Shown here: positions 1-5,236 of the stretch, piece by piece
How positions within the stretch are numbered: the first letter of the stretch is position 1
Layout of the letters: every line of letters begins with the position of its first letter
Origin: Bacteroidota bacterium
Lineage (GTDB): Bacteria; Bacteroidota; Bacteroidia; Chitinophagales; UBA2359
DNA length: 7,069 bases
Direction: 5' to 3'
NCBI GenBank assembly: GCA_020629895.1
Contig: JAHDCM010000202.1
Coordinates: forward strand, 1-7,069
Translations under genes and position numbers: made by a program
The notes under the pieces: model-generated
Databases searched by the model: none
Told to the model about the DNA's origin: nothing
What the model saw: the letters and a program-made list of their open reading frames with translations, nothing else

Positions 1-3
1 AAT

Positions 4-41
4 AAAAAAACGCTTTCATAAATCGTTGATTTACAAAAGCG
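4..41 (-). terminator. Rho-independent terminator after tRNA-Leu
   Basis: On the minus strand a 6-bp stem (11-16 with 36-41, CGCTTT/AAAGCG) is followed by two mismatched pairs and a second perfect 6-bp stem (19-24 with 28-33, TAAATC/GATTTA) closed by a 3-nt loop. A run of seven T residues follows immediately (complement of 4-10). This is the normal layout of an intrinsic terminator. It lies 15 nt beyond the tRNA 3' end and would end transcripts from the hscB-tRNA unit. Confidence 0.85.
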
Positions 42-56
42 TCTGTATGTAAAGTG

Positions 57-140
57 TGCCCAGAGCCGGGGTCGAACCGGCACGAGGTTTCCCTCACTGG
101 TGTTTGAGACCAGCGCGTCTACCAATTCCGCCATCTGGGC
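57..140 (-). tRNA. tRNA-Leu (anticodon CAA)
   Basis: This is an 84-nt class II tRNA that decodes UUG. The 7-bp acceptor stem GCCCAGA/TCTGGGC closes perfectly, with A as the discriminator base. The anticodon arm is CTGGT-CTCAAAC-ACCAG, so the anticodon is CAA. A long variable arm (GAGG-GAAA-CCTC) marks it as Leu rather than a class I tRNA. The T arm is GCCGG-TTCGACC-CCGGC. CCA is not encoded (the discriminator A is followed by CAC), so the tail must be added by CCA-adding enzyme. The 5' end lies one base after the hscB stop codon and an intrinsic terminator follows. It may be cut from the hscB mRNA, made from its own promoter inside the end of hscB, or both. Confidence 0.95.
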
Positions 141-141
141 A

Positions 142-687
142 TCAGGCTACAAATTTATCTAAAGATTCTAACAAGCGCAACAAATAACGCTTTTTATAAA
201 AAAAATCTTTTACCAACTGCAATGATTCGAGCTGTTCTGCTTCATTTTGTGTTTCAAAAGCGGTTAAAGTAGGTTCTAATACCTGCAACAAACTTGCTTC
301 CTTTGCTTGTACTCGCTTTTGCAAATCACTTACCTTTGCAGGTACAGGATCAAACTGCAATTCCATCACCTCCTCATTCAATTCCATCATCTCCATCAAA
401 AATAGGGGAGAGAGGGCATATTTTTCATTTTCCTGTATCATACCTTTCAACTCCAATACATACTTCATACGAGTATCAAAGTTCGAAAGTGTTTCATAAG
501 CCGTATTAATGAAAGTAGACATTTGTAAGGCTTCCTCTTGAGCAGCGGCATCAGCTTGTGTAAAAAAATCGGGATGAAAAGCCCTACTTTTACGATGGAA
601 CCGCTTTTTTAGCTGTTTTGCATCCAACGAAAAGGTCGGAGCTAAATCAAAACAACTAAAATAATCGGGTGATTGGTCAAGCGGCAT
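142..687 (-). CDS. hscB: Fe-S cluster co-chaperone HscB (J-domain protein)
   Basis: HscB is a cytoplasmic J-domain co-chaperone that brings the scaffold IscU to the Hsp70 HscA and stimulates its ATPase, so that Fe-S clusters pass to target proteins. The 181-aa length is close to the roughly 170 of the family. Residues 8-75 form the J domain, with the diagnostic HPD motif at 38-40. The C-terminal three-helix HSCB domain (about 78-178) carries the family-like segment PLFLMEMMELNEEV (94-107), the region that contacts IscU in known structures. The ATG lies 11 nt after the stop of the upstream membrane-protein gene, so the two are probably co-transcribed. No isc or hsc gene neighbours it here. The stop codon is one base from tRNA-Leu, and the last codons contain a promoter-like box. 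No clear ribosome binding site is seen, which is usual for Bacteroidota. Confidence 0.9.
   Translation of the reverse strand: MPLDQSPDYFSCFDLAPTFSLDAKQLKKRFHRKSRAFHPDFFTQADAAAQEEALQMSTFINTAYETLSNFDTRMKYVLELKGMIQENEKYALSPLFLMEMMELNEEVMELQFDPVPAKVSDLQKRVQAKEASLLQVLEPTLTAFETQNEAEQLESLQLVKDFFYKKRYLLRLLESLDKFVA
150..184 (-). promoter_or_regulatory. Candidate tRNA-Leu promoter inside the hscB 3' end
   Basis: The minus strand carries an exact Bacteroidota -7 box, TAAATTTG, at 150-157, formed by codons near the end of hscB. TTG at 178-180 sits exactly 20 nt upstream and is part of TTTGTTG (178-184), giving a good -33 element. Transcription would start at about 142-146, only 2-6 nt before the mature tRNA 5' end at 140. 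The motif match is seen directly; activity is inferred. Confidence 0.5.
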
Positions 688-698
688 TGGCGCAATGA

Positions 699-1271
699 TT
701 AAGCTACAAAAGATGTTTTAGGCACATCGTACAACATCAAATAACGACGAGTACCATCCGTATCTTGTTCCTTAATCTTTACTCCCTTTTCATACCACTT
801 CTTAATTACATCTCCCATTTCCTCTGCTTTCTCTTGTGAATCTAAACGGAAGTTAAAACTATGCGTTTTCCCTTCACTAACGAAAGAGATGACATTGTCA
901 TTTCCTGTTGTAGGGCCACCTGCATAACCATCATAAGTGATATTTACCTCTTCCAGTTTCTCAATAGGAAAATGCTTCTTATGTTGCCCTTCCCACTCAT
1001 ACGCTAACTCGTCTTCTGATACTGCCAAACGTCCTGATTTTTGGTAAATATTATGATACCAAGAAAACAACATAATGATAGGCAATACAATCAACATCAA
1101 GATTAGCAAGATATTGAGCAAGGGTGGCACATCATATCCATTCTGTGGATAATAACCACGTGTAAAAGCTACTAAAATTGTCAAGAAAAGGACAGGTAGC
1201 ACTACCTTAAAAAATCCACTAGGTCCAACTCGATCATTGGGAACTACAATCTCTGTTTGAAATGCGTTCAT
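699..1271 (-). CDS. Two-helix membrane protein with probable PH-like domain, function unknown
   Basis: I do not recognise a named family for this 190-aa protein. It has a short polar N-terminus, a hydrophobic helix at about 20-37, a second at about 50-70, and then a soluble domain (71-190). The two-helix hairpin would anchor it in the inner membrane with both ends on the same side, probably the cytoplasm. The soluble part starts with a small residue-rich strand (GRLAVSEDELAYEWEG), then alternating strands, and ends in a helix around EKAEEMGDVIKKWYEKG (147-163). This resembles bacterial PH-like (DUF304-type) membrane proteins; that assignment is inference from pattern. It is the first gene after a good promoter (box at 1297-1304) and its stop is 11 nt before hscB, so the two probably form an operon. 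Any link to Fe-S assembly is unproven. The protein also ends in FVA, as HscB does, which is probably coincidence. Confidence 0.7.
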   Translation of the reverse strand: MNAFQTEIVVPNDRVGPSGFFKVVLPVLFLTILVAFTRGYYPQNGYDVPPLLNILLILMLIVLPIIMLFSWYHNIYQKSGRLAVSEDELAYEWEGQHKKHFPIEKLEEVNITYDGYAGGPTTGNDNVISFVSEGKTHSFNFRLDSQEKAEEMGDVIKKWYEKGVKIKEQDTDGTRRYLMLYDVPKTSFVA

Positions 1272-1296
1272 TGTTTATTTCTTTTGATTGAGGCTG

Positions 1297-1327
1297 CAAA
1301 GATAAGCCTTTCATCTAATAATATAAA
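1297..1327 (-). promoter_or_regulatory. Promoter of the membrane protein-hscB operon
   Basis: The minus strand has TATCTTTG at 1297-1304, an exact match to the Bacteroidota -7 consensus TAnnTTTG, followed by GCAGCC. A TTT (1325-1327, within GCTTTA) lies 20 nt upstream in the -33 position, where TTTG would be ideal. Transcription would start near 1290, leaving a leader of about 19 nt before the ATG at 1271. The box lies after the rseP stop codon, so this operon need not depend on rseP transcription. Confidence 0.65.
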
Positions 1328-1353
1328 GCGAATGACTGAATAATTGAAGCGGT

Positions 1354-2712
1354 CTATTTAATAAAAAACTTATAAATATCATTTCCAAAAGCAAACACCA
1401 TTAAGCCCAACAAAATAATCACGCCAACCGTCTGTGCTTTCTCCAAAAACTCATCACTCAGCTTTCGGCCAGTAATCATTTCGTACAACAAAAATACCAT
1501 GTGTCCACCATCTAGTGCAGGGATGGGTAATATATTCATGAAGGCAAGAATAAAGGATAAAATACCTGTAATAAACCAAAAATGTCCCCAATCCCAAGTG
1601 GGGCCATATATTGCAGCAATCCCAATTGGACTAGTTAGCGACTCACTTACTGGCAACTGACCGGTAAACAACATACCTATCGCTACTACTTGAGTGGCAA
1701 TGAGATTATATCCATCTTTGATACTATAACCAATAGAGTTAAGCCAGTTATATTCACCCATTTCATAAGGGTAACTCACATCTGGGTAAAAGCCCAATTT
1801 TCCAGCGGTATCTACTTTGGAGGTTAAATTAACCATTCCTCCATCTCGTTCTACTTGCAAGGCTACTTCTCCGCCTTTCTTAGCTTGTAGCGACTCTTGT
1901 AAGTCACTATAACGGGTTATCTCTGTTTGGTCAACTGCCATCAAACGGTCTCCTTTTTGAAGTCCTGAAGCAGACGCATGGCTATCAGGAGCTACATCAG
2001 CTACCTTCACTGCCTCATACATCGGACTAATTACCTGTGTTTGGAGATAGCGGTGAAAATCTTCGGGGATATCTAATTCTAATTGTTGACCATCTCTTTC
2101 TACAATGACTTTTTCTCCTAAAAACATCGCCAATCCTCTCGCTTCCTTAAATCGAGTAGGCGTTTTTCCATCAATAGAAATGATTTTATCTCCCGTCTTT
2201 ATGCCGATATGCTCTGCCGATTTATGGGCATAAACGCCATGTTTGTTCACTTCCTCCAAAGGAATATACTGTTTTTGGAAGACGGTTAAAAACATCATAT
2301 AAATCAAAATACCTGTAATGATATTCATCACAATCCCGCCAATCATTACAATAAAGCGTTGCCAAGCAGGCTTAGACCGAAACTCCCACGGTTCTGGCTC
2401 TTTACTCAAAGAAGCCGCATCTTGAGTTTCGTCAATCATTCCTGATATTTGTACATAGCCTCCCAAAGGCAACCAGCCAATCCCATATTCGGTCTCCCCA
2501 ACTTTTTTACTCCATATTTTTTTGCCCCAAGCATCAAAAAAGATATAAAATTTGGGAACACGCATTCCAAAATACTTAGCAGCCAAAAAGTGACCCAACT
2601 CATGTACAAAAACCAATAAAGATAAGCCCAATATCAATTGAGCAACCATAATGATAGTTGAAAGTATTTTGTTAGCACTAATTAATAATAAAAATAATTC
2701 CAATGATTGCAT
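1354..2712 (-). CDS. rseP: RseP-type site-2 intramembrane zinc metalloprotease
   Basis: This is an inner-membrane M50 protease that cuts transmembrane segments, for example of anti-sigma factors and leftover signal peptides. The zinc motif HELGH is at 37-41 and the second active-site motif, NILPIPALDG, at 393-402 supplies the metal ligand D401. Membrane segments lie at about 22-42, 119-145, 373-395 and 425-445. Between them are two PDZ domains, about 165-215 (GDKIISIDGKTP) and 240-295 (SGLQKGDRLMAVD). The segment GETEYGIGWLPLGGYVQISG (72-91) is typical of Bacteroidota members. The length of 452 fits the family. The start is uncertain: M22 (ATG at 2647-2649) would place HELGH 15 residues in. 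M1 adds an unusual hydrophobic leader, and its codon lies in one arm of an inverted repeat. Homologues I recall begin about 20 residues before HELGH. No terminator is visible after the stop. Confidence 0.92.
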   Translation of the reverse strand: MQSLELFLLLISANKILSTIIMVAQLILGLSLLVFVHELGHFLAAKYFGMRVPKFYIFFDAWGKKIWSKKVGETEYGIGWLPLGGYVQISGMIDETQDAASLSKEPEPWEFRSKPAWQRFIVMIGGIVMNIITGILIYMMFLTVFQKQYIPLEEVNKHGVYAHKSAEHIGIKTGDKIISIDGKTPTRFKEARGLAMFLGEKVIVERDGQQLELDIPEDFHRYLQTQVISPMYEAVKVADVAPDSHASASGLQKGDRLMAVDQTEITRYSDLQESLQAKKGGEVALQVERDGGMVNLTSKVDTAGKLGFYPDVSYPYEMGEYNWLNSIGYSIKDGYNLIATQVVAIGMLFTGQLPVSESLTSPIGIAAIYGPTWDWGHFWFITGILSFILAFMNILPIPALDGGHMVFLLYEMITGRKLSDEFLEKAQTVGVIILLGLMVFAFGNDIYKFFIK

Positions 2713-2714
2713 GG
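2698..2714 (-). repeat. Left arm of a 17-bp imperfect inverted repeat
   Basis: Read on the minus strand, this arm is CCATGCAATCATTGGAA. It matches plus-strand 2921-2937 (CCATCCAATCATTGGAA) at 16 of 17 positions. The arms point inward and bound 240 bp, as terminal inverted repeats do. This arm contains the upstream candidate ATG of rseP. No flanking target-site duplication is visible, so a mobile origin is unproven. Confidence 0.5.
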
Positions 2715-2920
2715 AGGTCTAATTGTTTATATTAAATGTAATTTCTTTGATCAGGATTTTACAACGTCAAATAAGACGATTACAGCCTCTCAAACTGCAA
2801 AATTGCAAAAAAAAGTATCTAGTACCTAGCTTTTAGATAATATATTGTCATACTAACAGGCAATCTACCTAATTAGTTGCTGAAAAGCCGCAATATTGAA
2901 CCAAGAACATCATTTACAAT

Positions 2921-2937
2921 CCATCCAATCATTGGAA
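2921..2937 (+). repeat. Right arm of a 17-bp imperfect inverted repeat
   Basis: This is the plus-strand partner of 2698-2714, with 16 of 17 bases matching and the sole mismatch at 2925. Its centre is itself a small palindrome (CCAA-TCA-TTGG, 2925-2935), so it could instead be a protein-binding site duplicated at the rseP start. Confidence 0.5.
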
Positions 2938-3043
2938 CCAATTTTGCACCTACAAAATCAATACCTTATTTAAACATAAGGAGTGTTAATAGGCTAACAA
3001 TGTCTATTGGTAGAATGAAGATGTAGGTGGTGAAAAAAAGGAT

Positions 3044-3051
3044 TAGATTTG
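3044..3051 (+). promoter_or_regulatory. Promoter -7 box of the serine hydrolase gene
   Basis: TAGATTTG is an exact match to TAnnTTTG. Transcription would start near 3058, giving a leader of about 22 nt before the ATG at 3080, similar to the other leaders in this window. The -33 position (about 3021-3023) reads ATG and is a poor match to TTG, so the promoter may be weak or assisted. Confidence 0.5.
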
Positions 3052-3079
3052 CTTGTTTTATAAATTAATGTATTTCTGA

Positions 3080-4582
3080 ATGAAAATAAGCTTATTCATA
3101 CTGACCTTCTTATTAATTACCTTTTCAGGATGTACCACCGCGAAAATGCTATGGCACAATCGTCCTACCATTGATGATTGGAAACTGTTCAAAGCAGATA
3201 CCGTAATGCCTTCCCAACAGCCATTTAAATTTGCCGAAACCAAAATCAATCAACTACCACCTATTAATGATTGGGTAGAAAATACCTTTTTACAAGAATA
3301 TTATTCCCTAGAAGAATTCCTTATAAAATCGAAAACGACCGCCTTTTTAGTCATTCGCAACGATAGTATTCTTTACCAAAATTACTTCAACGGTTACTTC
3401 GAAAATCAACCATCTATCGTGTTTTCTATCTCAAAAGCAATTACCACAGCCCTTGTAGGAATTGCCATCCGAGATGGACATATCAAAGATGTGGATCAAA
3501 AAGTAGTAGAATACTTTGGGCCATTTGCAAAGGATCAAAGAAGAGAGATTACCCTCGAACATCTCCTACAAATGACCTCTGGACTCAATCACGAAGACCA
3601 AGAGCGAGTGCTGCGATTAGGAATGGCGTATTATAATGGTGACGTGAAAAAGTACATTGCTAACCGCGTTAAATTGCGGCACGAACCAGGCACTCGTTTC
3701 GCTTATAAATCAATGGATACTCAAGTATTAGGTATTTGTTTAGAAAAAGCAATTGATACCACTGTTGCTGCTTACATGCAACAATCACTTTGGGAGCCAC
3801 TCGGCATGGAGTTTCCTGCACTGATTACACATGATAAGAAGAAAAATCCTCGTGTATATGGTGGAATGGCGGTTTGCGCACGCGACCTAGCCAAAATAGG
3901 ACGCTTATTTCTCAATAACGGAAATTGGAATGGAGAACAAATCATACCGCTCGAATGGGTCACCAAGAGTACCACTGTTTCCGAAGATGGTGGAGGCTGG
4001 TGGGGCTATTCCACAGGCTGGTGGTTCAATGATCAATACGTAGTCGATAATATTTATGATACCCAACAATTTTATGCTACTGGTTTTGAAGGGCAATACA
4101 TCTTTGTAGATCCACAAACCGATGTAATCATTGTCCGACAAGGATACGGAAAGGAAGATGTGAAATGGATGACCATGATGATGCGCCTTTCTCGCCTTAT
4201 CAATACCTGTGAGACGACTTGTGAGCTACCACTTCATGCCACTATTGATAGTTTGGCATTTATTGGTGATTATATCAATAAGGATGGACAACGATTCAAT
4301 ATCAGAAAGGATAAAGAAGGAGAGTGGATTTTAAAAGGAGGAGCTTTTAGTACCTTTAAAGGCGAAAAGCTTGATCGTGAAAGTCCTAGAAGTCTGGTGA
4401 ACCTCAAAAAGAAAATTAGACTGATCTTTCACCTCGACCGAGAAGGGAAAGTGGATGGGCTATACTACGATAATTTTAGAAGACAACAATATTATCAAAA
4501 AACAGCACCTAAAAAAGAAAAGAAATTTTTAGAACGTATGAAGTTCTGGAAGAAAGATGAAACTAACCAGACACCTTACTGA
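3080..4582 (+). CDS. Lipoprotein serine hydrolase, class C beta-lactamase/NylB superfamily
   Basis: This 500-aa protein belongs to the penicillin-recognising serine hydrolases (COG1680-like), which include class C beta-lactamases, DD-peptidases, esterases and the nylon-oligomer hydrolase NylB. Residues 1-17 are a lipoprotein signal peptide with lipobox FSGC, so C18 would be lipidated. The nucleophile motif is S116-I-S-K119. Y209 in FAYKSMDTQVLG is the expected second-motif tyrosine, with S where many relatives have N. The third motif is ATG (333-335) in YATGFEGQYIFVDP instead of KTG or HTG. LLQMTSGL (162-169) and the segment GGMAVCARDLAKIGRLFLNN (261-280) are also typical. The tail (about 390-500) is a lysine-rich extra region that I do not recognise. 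The S116/K119/Y209 spacing resembles NylB-type enzymes more than true beta-lactamases. The substrate is unknown, and antibiotic resistance should not be inferred. Its coding end overlaps folK by 20 bp tail to tail. Confidence 0.88.
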   Translation: MKISLFILTFLLITFSGCTTAKMLWHNRPTIDDWKLFKADTVMPSQQPFKFAETKINQLPPINDWVENTFLQEYYSLEEFLIKSKTTAFLVIRNDSILYQNYFNGYFENQPSIVFSISKAITTALVGIAIRDGHIKDVDQKVVEYFGPFAKDQRREITLEHLLQMTSGLNHEDQERVLRLGMAYYNGDVKKYIANRVKLRHEPGTRFAYKSMDTQVLGICLEKAIDTTVAAYMQQSLWEPLGMEFPALITHDKKKNPRVYGGMAVCARDLAKIGRLFLNNGNWNGEQIIPLEWVTKSTTVSEDGGGWWGYSTGWWFNDQYVVDNIYDTQQFYATGFEGQYIFVDPQTDVIIVRQGYGKEDVKWMTMMMRLSRLINTCETTCELPLHATIDSLAFIGDYINKDGQRFNIRKDKEGEWILKGGAFSTFKGEKLDRESPRSLVNLKKKIRLIFHLDREGKVDGLYYDNFRRQQYYQKTAPKKEKKFLERMKFWKKDETNQTPY

Positions 4583-5048
4583 CCCACAACTTGTCTGGGC
4601 ATTCTGCCAACAATAAGCGAATGTTTTTATGAAGTAGGGGGTGTTGTTTGTTAGGACACAACTCAACTAACGGAACCAATGTAAAACGTCGTTCCTGAAT
4701 ACGTGGATGTGGCACTTGTAATAGTGCTGTATCAACAACCTGATCGCCATAAAATAAAAGGTCTATATCTATTACTCGCGCACCCCACTTCTCATGTCGA
4801 ACACGTCCTATTTCCTGCTCAATAGCCAAACAAGTAGTTAATAACTGAATAGGAGACAAGGGAGTCTCGATCTCCAATACCTGATTTAAAAATGGATGCT
4901 GATCTTCTAAGCCCCAAGCCGCTGTTTCATAAAAAGACGAACAACCCGTAATGCATCCCACTCGCGTACCCAACAAATATTGAGCTATCTGTAAATAGTA
5001 TCTCCTAGCTCCTAAATTACTACCCAACAAAAGATAGCTTTGCTCCAT
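4563..5048 (-). CDS. folK: 2-amino-4-hydroxy-6-hydroxymethyldihydropteridine diphosphokinase
   Basis: FolK (HPPK) transfers pyrophosphate from ATP to 6-hydroxymethyl-7,8-dihydropterin, giving AMP and the activated pterin used by dihydropteroate synthase in cytoplasmic folate synthesis. The 161-aa product carries LLLGSNLG near the N-terminus (6-13) and the HPPK signature around R82-V-R84 through GARVIDIDLLFYG (89-101), where D94 and D96 are the magnesium ligands. VPHPRIQERRF (112-122) is the conserved substrate- and ATP-side segment. I chose the ATG at 5046-5048 because MEQSYLLLGSNLG starts as family members do. The frame stays open 29 codons further upstream, but that stretch has no family character and contains the promoter candidates. 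The stop codon lies inside the end of the convergent hydrolase gene, and sppA diverges upstream. Confidence 0.95.
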   Translation of the reverse strand: MEQSYLLLGSNLGARRYYLQIAQYLLGTRVGCITGCSSFYETAAWGLEDQHPFLNQVLEIETPLSPIQLLTTCLAIEQEIGRVRHEKWGARVIDIDLLFYGDQVVDTALLQVPHPRIQERRFTLVPLVELCPNKQHPLLHKNIRLLLAECPDKLWVSKVSG

Positions 5049-5080
5049 ATAACAAATTTCGATTGAACGGTTGACGATGA

Positions 5081-5122
5081 CAAAGTAACGGCAAATTTTA
5101 CTAGCACTCCTATATTTTTCAA
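5081..5122 (-). promoter_or_regulatory. Candidate folK promoter region
   Basis: Two overlapping candidates lie on the minus strand. TTACTTTG (5081-5088) has one mismatch to TAnnTTTG and would give a leader of about 26 nt. AAAATTTG (5092-5099) also has one mismatch and has TTG (5120-5122) exactly 20 nt upstream, giving a leader of about 36 nt. I cannot tell which one is used. Confidence 0.4.
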
Positions 5123-5194
5123 CAAAAAAGAACAATTTACCACCTTATCTGTAATTATTATATCCTTTAGGCTACTTATGCAGTAACAATGAAT

Positions 5195-5202
5195 TAAATT
5201 TG
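5195..5202 (+). promoter_or_regulatory. Promoter -7 box of sppA
   Basis: TAAATTTG is an exact TAnnTTTG match. Transcription would begin near 5209, leaving a leader of about 28 nt before the ATG at 5237. No good -33 TTG is present at the expected distance. The same 8-mer forms the candidate tRNA promoter at 150-157 on the other strand. Confidence 0.55.
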
Positions 5203-5236
5203 TTGTAATTTAGAATTATCGAGTAAATAAATCAAC

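Larger units (their letters stand above)
2873..3064 (-). pseudogene. Possible relic of a small membrane-protein gene
   Basis: In one minus-strand frame, 32 sense codons (3064-2969) are followed by TAA (2966-2968), then 30 sense codons (2965-2876) and a final TAA (2873-2875). Apart from the single internal stop the frame is open for 63 codons. The first part translates to a strongly hydrophobic stretch, including NLILFFTTYIFILP. The second part looks protein-like, with GAKLVPMIGWIVNDVLGS and many codons starting with G or A. The only ATG before the internal stop is three codons ahead of it, so no intact product is expected. Product unknown. Hydrophobic readings arise easily by chance in AT-rich DNA, so this is a weak call. 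Confidence 0.2.
2713..3079. other. 367-bp divergent intergenic region without an intact gene
   Basis: The region separates rseP (minus) from the serine hydrolase gene (plus). It holds the hydrolase promoter (3044-3051), a weak rseP promoter candidate on the minus strand (CAATTTTG at 2798-2805, one mismatch to TAnnTTTG), most of a 17-bp inverted-repeat pair, a 6-bp hairpin (2964-2969 with 2976-2981) nested inside an 8-bp inverted repeat (2947-2954 with 3022-3029), and a possible gene relic on the minus strand (2873-3064). No open frame here has both a plausible start and a length typical of a gene. No tRNA or recognisable riboswitch was seen. Confidence 0.7.

Noticed and set aside
54..56. Encoded CCA end of the tRNA
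   Set aside because: The bases after the discriminator read CAC on the minus strand, so CCA is not encoded.
142..711. Shared C-terminal FVA of HscB and the upstream membrane protein, with similar 3' DNA
   Set aside because: The match is only about eight bases. The copy at the membrane-protein end does not form a good -7 box (two mismatches), so duplication is not supported.
2922..2932. Single degenerate copy of the terminal tandem repeat (CATCCAATCAT against CACCCAATCAT)
   Set aside because: Only 11 bases with one mismatch in AT-rich DNA, and the same bases are better explained as part of the inverted repeat at 2921-2937.
2884..2973. Short plus-strand frame in the intergenic region
   Set aside because: About 29 codons with no ATG, a stop just before it and no recognisable sequence. 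The minus-strand reading looks more coding-like, and neither is firm.
5049..5135. N-terminal extension of folK by 29 codons to an upstream ATG
   Set aside because: The extra residues show no HPPK character, the ATG at 5046-5048 gives a typical family start and length, and the extension contains the likely promoter.
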